From: an uncultured Erysipelotrichaceae bacterium
GTDB taxonomy: Bacteria; Bacillota_I; Bacilli_A; RF39; UBA660
NCBI GenBank assembly: GCA_902783215.1
Contig: CACZQD010000089.1
Span: 1 to 15,665, forward strand
DNA: 15,665 nt
Direction of reading: 5' to 3'
The translations under genes and the position numbers were made by a program. Below, piece after piece: positions 12,517 to 15,665 of the stretch (the first letter of the stretch is position 1; each line of letters begins with the position of its first letter). Under the pieces are notes generated by a model. It saw nothing but the letters and a program-made list of their open reading frames with translations. It was not told the origin of the DNA and ran no database searches.

Positions 12517-13698
12517 AATCCATTAACTAGTACAGTAACGATTAAAGTAAGTGGTAAAAATATATATAATTTTATCTATAAATTAAATAGGCATAATATT
12601 GAGCTAATAAGTATTAAATATAATTCTAATAGTGAAATAATAATTACTATTTTTGATAAAGATTTAAAAACAATAGACGAATTAAAAACAATTTATGACA
12701 TAGAAATACTTAAATATCATGGAATAAAAAATATCAAAAATAAGATTAATTATAATAAGTATATTATTATATTGGTTTTATTATGTTTATCAATTATTAT
12801 TGTTTTAAGTCATATGATATTTAGTATTGATGTCATTACAAATGATAAAAATATGAAAAATAAAATTATGAAAGAACTTAAAGTGAATGGAATATCTAAA
12901 TATAAATTTAAAAAAGATTATAAAGATTTACAAAGAATTAAGAAGTTAATATTAAATAAGTATCGTCATGAAATAGATTGGATTGAAATAGAAAATCAAG
13001 GTACTAAATATATAATTAGATATGAACCAAGAATTGAGAATAAAAAGAAGGTTAATACATCATTTAGAGATATAATTGCTAAAAAGAATGCTATTATCTA
13101 TAAATTAGATGTGAGGAAAGGAGAAATAATTAAAGATAAAGGTTCTTATGTCCATAAAGGAGATATTATTGTATCAGGATATATTCATTTAAATGATAAG
13201 ATTATGGATACGGTATCTGCAACTGGTAAGGTATATGGTGAGGTTTGGTATACTCTTAGTATAAAATATCCAATGCATTATTATCATGAGTATAAAACGG
13301 GTAAAAAAAAGTCAGTATATACTTTTAAATTATTAAATAAAAGTATTGATATTTTAATTTTTAATAAATATGAAACAAAAAAAATAAAACACCATACGAT
13401 TTTAAAAAATAATATATTACCATTTAAATTAGAAAAACAAATACAATATGAAACAAAAATAATTGATAAAAAGTATAAACCTAAACAAGCTTTAGAACAA
13501 GCCATTAAAGAAGGAAGGAAAAAACTAAGTAAAAAGTTGAAAAAAAATGAATATATCATTGATTATAAAGTATTAGATTATGAGATAAATAATAATATAT
13601 TAAATTCAAAAATATTTTATACGGTTTGTGAAAATATAACTGATTATCAAAATATAGAAGAATATAAAGAAGAAGATAATAATGCGATTAATAATTAG
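12514..13698 (+). CDS. yqfD: Sporulation protein YqfD, apparently initiated at ATT
   Basis: From ATT 12514 the protein has 394 residues, close to the roughly 398 of B. subtilis YqfD. The N-terminal domain (1-80, STVTIKVSGKNIYNFIYKL...) matches the YqfD start, followed by one membrane helix (about 83-103), the short DVITNDKNMKNKIMKELKVNGI unit (the usual extracytoplasmic repeat), a central domain with KGEIIKDKGSYVHKGDIIVSG (a lipoyl/HlyD-like hairpin), and an acidic C-terminus. A start at TTG 12772 would delete the conserved N-terminal domain and begin inside the membrane helix, which is unlikely. YqfD acts in the mother cell in sporulation by an unknown mechanism and is coded right after yqfC. 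The end overlaps the vanZ-like gene by 17 nt. The start codon should be confirmed against raw reads. Confidence 0.85.
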   Translation: MNPLTSTVTIKVSGKNIYNFIYKLNRHNIELISIKYNSNSEIIITIFDKDLKTIDELKTIYDIEILKYHGIKNIKNKINYNKYIIILVLLCLSIIIVLSHMIFSIDVITNDKNMKNKIMKELKVNGISKYKFKKDYKDLQRIKKLILNKYRHEIDWIEIENQGTKYIIRYEPRIENKKKVNTSFRDIIAKKNAIIYKLDVRKGEIIKDKGSYVHKGDIIVSGYIHLNDKIMDTVSATGKVYGEVWYTLSIKYPMHYYHEYKTGKKKSVYTFKLLNKSIDILIFNKYETKKIKHHTILKNNILPFKLEKQIQYETKIIDKKYKPKQALEQAIKEGRKKLSKKLKKNEYIIDYKVLDYEINNNILNSKIFYTVCENITDYQNIEEYKEEDNNAINN

Positions 13699-14152
13699 AG
13701 ATATTATACCTATAATAGTTTTAATAATCGTTTTATTTATGATATTAAGGGTACTATATAATAATAAACATCATAAGAATTATTCTCTGAAAGATATTTA
13801 TTACTTATTTTATATTATTTATTTTATATTTCTTTTTTATGTTGTTACTTATGATGGTTTATTAGATTTTAATCCTGAAATAAATTTGTTGTTATTTAGA
13901 GAAATATTTAGATATCCAGTAGGTAGTGATTTATTCTTTAAAAATGTACTAGGTAATATTATTATATTTATTCCATTTGGGATATTAATAAAAGAAGAGT
14001 TTAATCTAAATATATTTAAAACAATATTAATTAGTCTAATATTTTCTCTTTCTATTGAAATAGTTCAATTATTAATTGGACGTGTTTTTGATATTGATGA
14101 TATATTATTAAATGTAATTGGCTCATTAATAGGTTATTTATTAAAAAAATAA
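13682..14152 (+). CDS. VanZ-like integral membrane protein
   Basis: This 156-residue protein has four or five hydrophobic helices (about 7-26, 37-57, 85-103, 110-128 and 138-154) and the VanZ-family signatures NIIIFIPFGILI (about 92-103), then SIEIVQLLIGRVFDIDDILLNVIG (about 121-144). VanZ is known for low-level teicoplanin resistance in one vancomycin cluster, but most family members are stand-alone and of unknown function. No vancomycin genes are nearby, so a resistance role should not be assumed. ATG 13682 lies inside the end of yqfD, which suggests coupled translation. The 3' end overlaps the convergent ORF6N gene by 12 nt. Confidence 0.85.
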   Translation: MRLIIRDIIPIIVLIIVLFMILRVLYNNKHHKNYSLKDIYYLFYIIYFIFLFYVVTYDGLLDFNPEINLLLFREIFRYPVGSDLFFKNVLGNIIIFIPFGILIKEEFNLNIFKTILISLIFSLSIEIVQLLIGRVFDIDDILLNVIGSLIGYLLKK

Positions 14153-15058
14153 TGTATTAATTTTATTTATTAACAATTCACATACTTCTTTATCACTTAA
14201 TAAAGTAATAGAAAAAGTTTTATAACCAATTCTATTAATACTTGCTCCACAATGATATATTAAAGAATTATCTAGTATAAAATATCTATCATGGAATGTA
14301 TTATTAAATATTACTTTTAGATTATGGTATTGTTTATTGTATTTATTTATATCTTGATTAGTTAAAAGATTATTTTGTTTTGTAATAATAGTAACACTAA
14401 TATTTAGTGTTTTAATAATATTAAGGATAGTATTATCAGCATAAGCATCAATAATTATCAAATTATTATTTGCTTCTTTAAATATTTCTTTTATTTTAGA
14501 GTAGGCATCAAATATTTGACCATTAAAATATATTTCATTAATCTTTCTTTTTTCTTCAAATTTATTAAAGGATTCTTGTAATAATTTTACATCTGTTTTA
14601 ATTTCTTTAATACTTTCTTTGTTTTCTAATACTAAATTATTAATATATTTTTGTTCAATTAGATTATTACTAATGTAATGTCTCATGGATATAAAGGCTC
14701 TCATTATTCTAATACTGATTTCATCAGCGATATTAGTATGTAAAATAGAAGCTAACATTGCTATTCCTTGTTCTGTAAAAACATAAGGATTTTTATAACG
14801 ACCACCTCTAGTTTCTATGTCAATTTTTTTGGTTCCAAGTTGGAACCAAAAATTTTCCATATCACTATCATTCAATTTAAAGTAAAAATCATCAGGAAAT
14901 TTATTAATATTTCTTTTAACAGCTTTATTTATATCTTTTGTACCATTTGTACATTTATATAATCTAGCTAAATCCGAATCTAACATTACCTGTTTACCCC
15001 TGATTTCATAGATTAAATCTTCAACTTTAATATTATCTTGTACAATTTTATTATTCAT
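14141..15058 (-). CDS. ORF6N-domain DNA-binding protein with phospholipase-D-like C-terminus
   Basis: The 305-residue protein begins with an ORF6N domain (about 10-105): IYEIRGKQVMLDSDLARLY, then KRNINKFPDDFYFKL and TRGGRYKNPYVFTEQGIAMLASIL. This module is found in phage antirepressors and mobile elements. Residues about 135-175 form a charged coiled-coil-like helix. The C-terminal domain (about 180-305) resembles a single PLD-like half: IIIDAYADNTIL, then HDRYFILD (256-263) and IYHCGASIN (267-275), with Arg in place of the catalytic Lys of HxK, so it is probably a non-catalytic scaffold. The start at 15058 follows AGAGGAG by about 8 nt; the ATG at 15076 overlaps that site. It is likely of phage or mobile origin; no integrase or att repeat was seen. 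Confidence 0.85.
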   Translation of the reverse strand: MNNKIVQDNIKVEDLIYEIRGKQVMLDSDLARLYKCTNGTKDINKAVKRNINKFPDDFYFKLNDSDMENFWFQLGTKKIDIETRGGRYKNPYVFTEQGIAMLASILHTNIADEISIRIMRAFISMRHYISNNLIEQKYINNLVLENKESIKEIKTDVKLLQESFNKFEEKRKINEIYFNGQIFDAYSKIKEIFKEANNNLIIIDAYADNTILNIIKTLNISVTIITKQNNLLTNQDINKYNKQYHNLKVIFNNTFHDRYFILDNSLIYHCGASINRIGYKTFSITLLSDKEVCELLINKINTLFF

Positions 15059-15170
15059 TAGTATTACTCCTCTCATGTATATTATTCAACAAAAGAATTG
15101 TATTTCCTTTTTTAAGAATAATTATTGCTAAACATTAGTACAAATTTTTTTACTTATTTTTTCAAAAGTC

Positions 15171-15199
15171 TAGAAATAAACAAAAAATGTTACTATATT
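15171..15199 (+). promoter_or_regulatory. Possible promoter of the short exported-protein gene
   Basis: TAGAAA (15171-15176), 17 nt, then TATATT (15194-15199). The -35 match is modest. The rest of the 164-nt gap (15059-15222) between the divergent genes is A/T-rich; I see no hairpin, RNA gene or clear ORF6N promoter in it. Confidence 0.4.
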
Positions 15200-15222
15200 T
15201 GTAGAAAGTAGGAGTTGGAGGT

Positions 15223-15438
15223 ATGACAGATAGATATAGAAAGAAAATATTAATAGGAACAGGTGCTTTTATATTTATAGGAATAATAGCTATAGAATAT
15301 GCAGTCTTCACACAAAGCTTAAATATTAATGGAAGTGGAGTAGATAGGAAAAGTAACTTTAATATATATTTTAATAATGTATCAGATTTTCAAACCAGTG
15401 GTACAGCATCAGTATTAGATGAATATCCAATTCCTTAA
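15223..15438 (+). CDS. Short exported protein with a SipW/TasA-type N-terminus, apparently truncated
   Basis: The 71-residue product has an N-terminal basic stretch (TDRYRKK), a hydrophobic segment (about 9-26, ILIGTGAFIFIGIIAIEY), then AVFTQSLNINGSGVDRKSNFNIYFNNVSDF. This is the typical start of camelysin/TasA-like surface proteins of Firmicutes, in which a SipW-type peptidase often cleaves after the hydrophobic part and a beta-domain of more than 100 residues follows. Here the frame stops at residue 71, just after the first strands, and a terminator follows at once. Either it is a remnant or a short functional peptide. The ribosome site is AGGAG at 15210-15214; a second GGAGG lies too near the ATG. 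Confidence 0.6.
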   Translation: MTDRYRKKILIGTGAFIFIGIIAIEYAVFTQSLNINGSGVDRKSNFNIYFNNVSDFQTSGTASVLDEYPIP

Positions 15439-15460
15439 ATTATTATCAATTAAAGATATA

Positions 15461-15495
15461 AAAAAGTAAAAAAATATAAATTTACTTTTTTTTTT
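15461..15495 (+). terminator. Rho-independent terminator
   Basis: AAAAAGTAAA (15461-15470) pairs with TTTACTTTTT (15481-15490) over a 10-nt loop and continues in T to 15495. The stem is A/U-rich and weak, but the T-run is long. Confidence 0.7.
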
Positions 15496-15508
15496 ATTAA
15501 TTTTGTAT

Positions 15509-15514
15509 TATAAT
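15509..15514 (+). promoter_or_regulatory. Possible -10 element of ybeY
   Basis: TATAAT at 15509-15514 lies 16 nt before the ybeY ATG. The region 17 nt upstream is a T-run with no recognisable -35, so the call is weak. The preceding terminator makes a promoter here necessary. Confidence 0.4.
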
Positions 15515-15530
15515 TAGTATAGTGATGTAT

Positions 15531-15665
15531 ATGAATAAAATAGAAGTTGTTAATGAAACAAATGAAATAGTTGATTTAGATAATCTAAAAAATATAGTTA
15601 ATTATACTTTAAAAAAAGAAGAAATTGATAATGGCTTAATTAATATTATTATTATTGATAATGAA
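15531..15665 (+). CDS. ybeY: Endoribonuclease/rRNA maturation factor YbeY, N-terminal part
   Basis: Only 45 codons lie in the window; the frame is open to the edge. MNKIEVVNETNE, then NIVNYTLKKEEI and INIIIIDNE, has the order helix then strand of YbeY, in which the strand leads to the conserved D-x-x-I-xx-LN. The zinc-binding HxxxHxxxxxH motif would lie outside. YbeY matures 16S rRNA and helps ribosome quality control. Position downstream of yqfC-yqfD agrees with the common Firmicute order yqfC-yqfD-phoH-ybeY, which supports the call. AGTGAT precedes ATG 15531; an in-frame ATG at 15525 is less likely. Confidence 0.75.
   Translation, partial: MNKIEVVNETNEIVDLDNLKNIVNYTLKKEEIDNGLINIIIIDNE

Noticed and set aside
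13284..13559. Minus-strand 91-codon hydrophobic open frame inside yqfD
   Set aside because: It is a complement of Lys-rich codons (read as Phe/Leu on the opposite strand), with no ribosome site.
13682..14152. A glycopeptide resistance gene (vanZ)
   Set aside because: The family resemblance is clear, but no van regulators, ligase or dehydrogenase are present; stand-alone VanZ-like proteins are common and mostly unrelated to resistance.
14150..14165. A terminator between the convergent vanZ-like and ORF6N genes
   Set aside because: The sequence is A/T-rich with only irregular pairing; no stem comparable to the other terminators could be drawn.
14768..14962. Plus-strand open frame opposite the ORF6N domain
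   Set aside because: The minus-strand gene has clear domain motifs here; the plus frame has no start signal.

Overview
The window is very A/T-rich chromosomal DNA (by eye well under one third G+C) from a spore-forming low-GC Firmicute (Bacillota). The evidence is the spoVA genes, yqfC/yqfD, RNase HIII next to cvpA, and strong AGGAGG/AGGTGAT ribosome-binding sites. TGA is used as a stop (spoVAC, spoVAEB, yqfC, rnhC) and Trp is TGG, so the code is standard and not the Mycoplasma code. An uncultured gut lineage of Bacilli or Erysipelotrichia fits best, but that placement is inference.

Layout, left to right. (1) 1-289: the C-terminal remnant of an Rpn-type nuclease/transposase with a GIEQ repeat. 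(2) 443-1537: a long-form PRPP synthetase with its own sigma-A promoter and a bidirectional terminator. (3) 1555-3226 (minus): two tandem paralogous proteins of unknown function. They are transcribed divergently from a two-gene unit (3316-3926) made of a small unknown protein and a small two-helix membrane protein. The two promoters appear to share one palindromic -35 box. (4) 3929-5624: rnhC and cvpA, divergent. (5) 5674-7453: a minimal spore operon, spoVAC-spoVAD-spoVAEB, for the dipicolinate channel, with a candidate sigma-G promoter. (6) 7507-7965: an unknown protein with its own promoter and terminator. (7) 8083-11482: an operon starting with a PfkB sugar kinase fused to an inositol-monophosphatase-family phosphatase, then a 485-residue protein built on eleven exact 30-residue repeats resembling an mTERF-like or other helical-repeat solenoid, then a small overlapping gene. 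(8) 11560-12225: an unknown protein under a near-consensus promoter. (9) 12270-14152: yqfC, yqfD and a vanZ-like gene. yqfD has no ATG/GTG/TTG at its expected start and appears to begin with ATT. (10) 14141-15438: an accessory insertion holding an ORF6N/PLD-like protein and a short exported protein, lying where phoH often sits. (11) 15531 to the edge: the start of ybeY.

How the genes relate: the window mixes housekeeping genes (prs, rnhC, cvpA, ybeY), sporulation genes (spoVAC/D/EB, yqfC/D) and lineage-specific genes. The most unusual features are the 30-residue-repeat protein with its kinase-phosphatase operon partner, the ATT start of yqfD, and the shared -35 divergent promoter. I saw no complete insertion sequence, CRISPR array, tRNA or rRNA.
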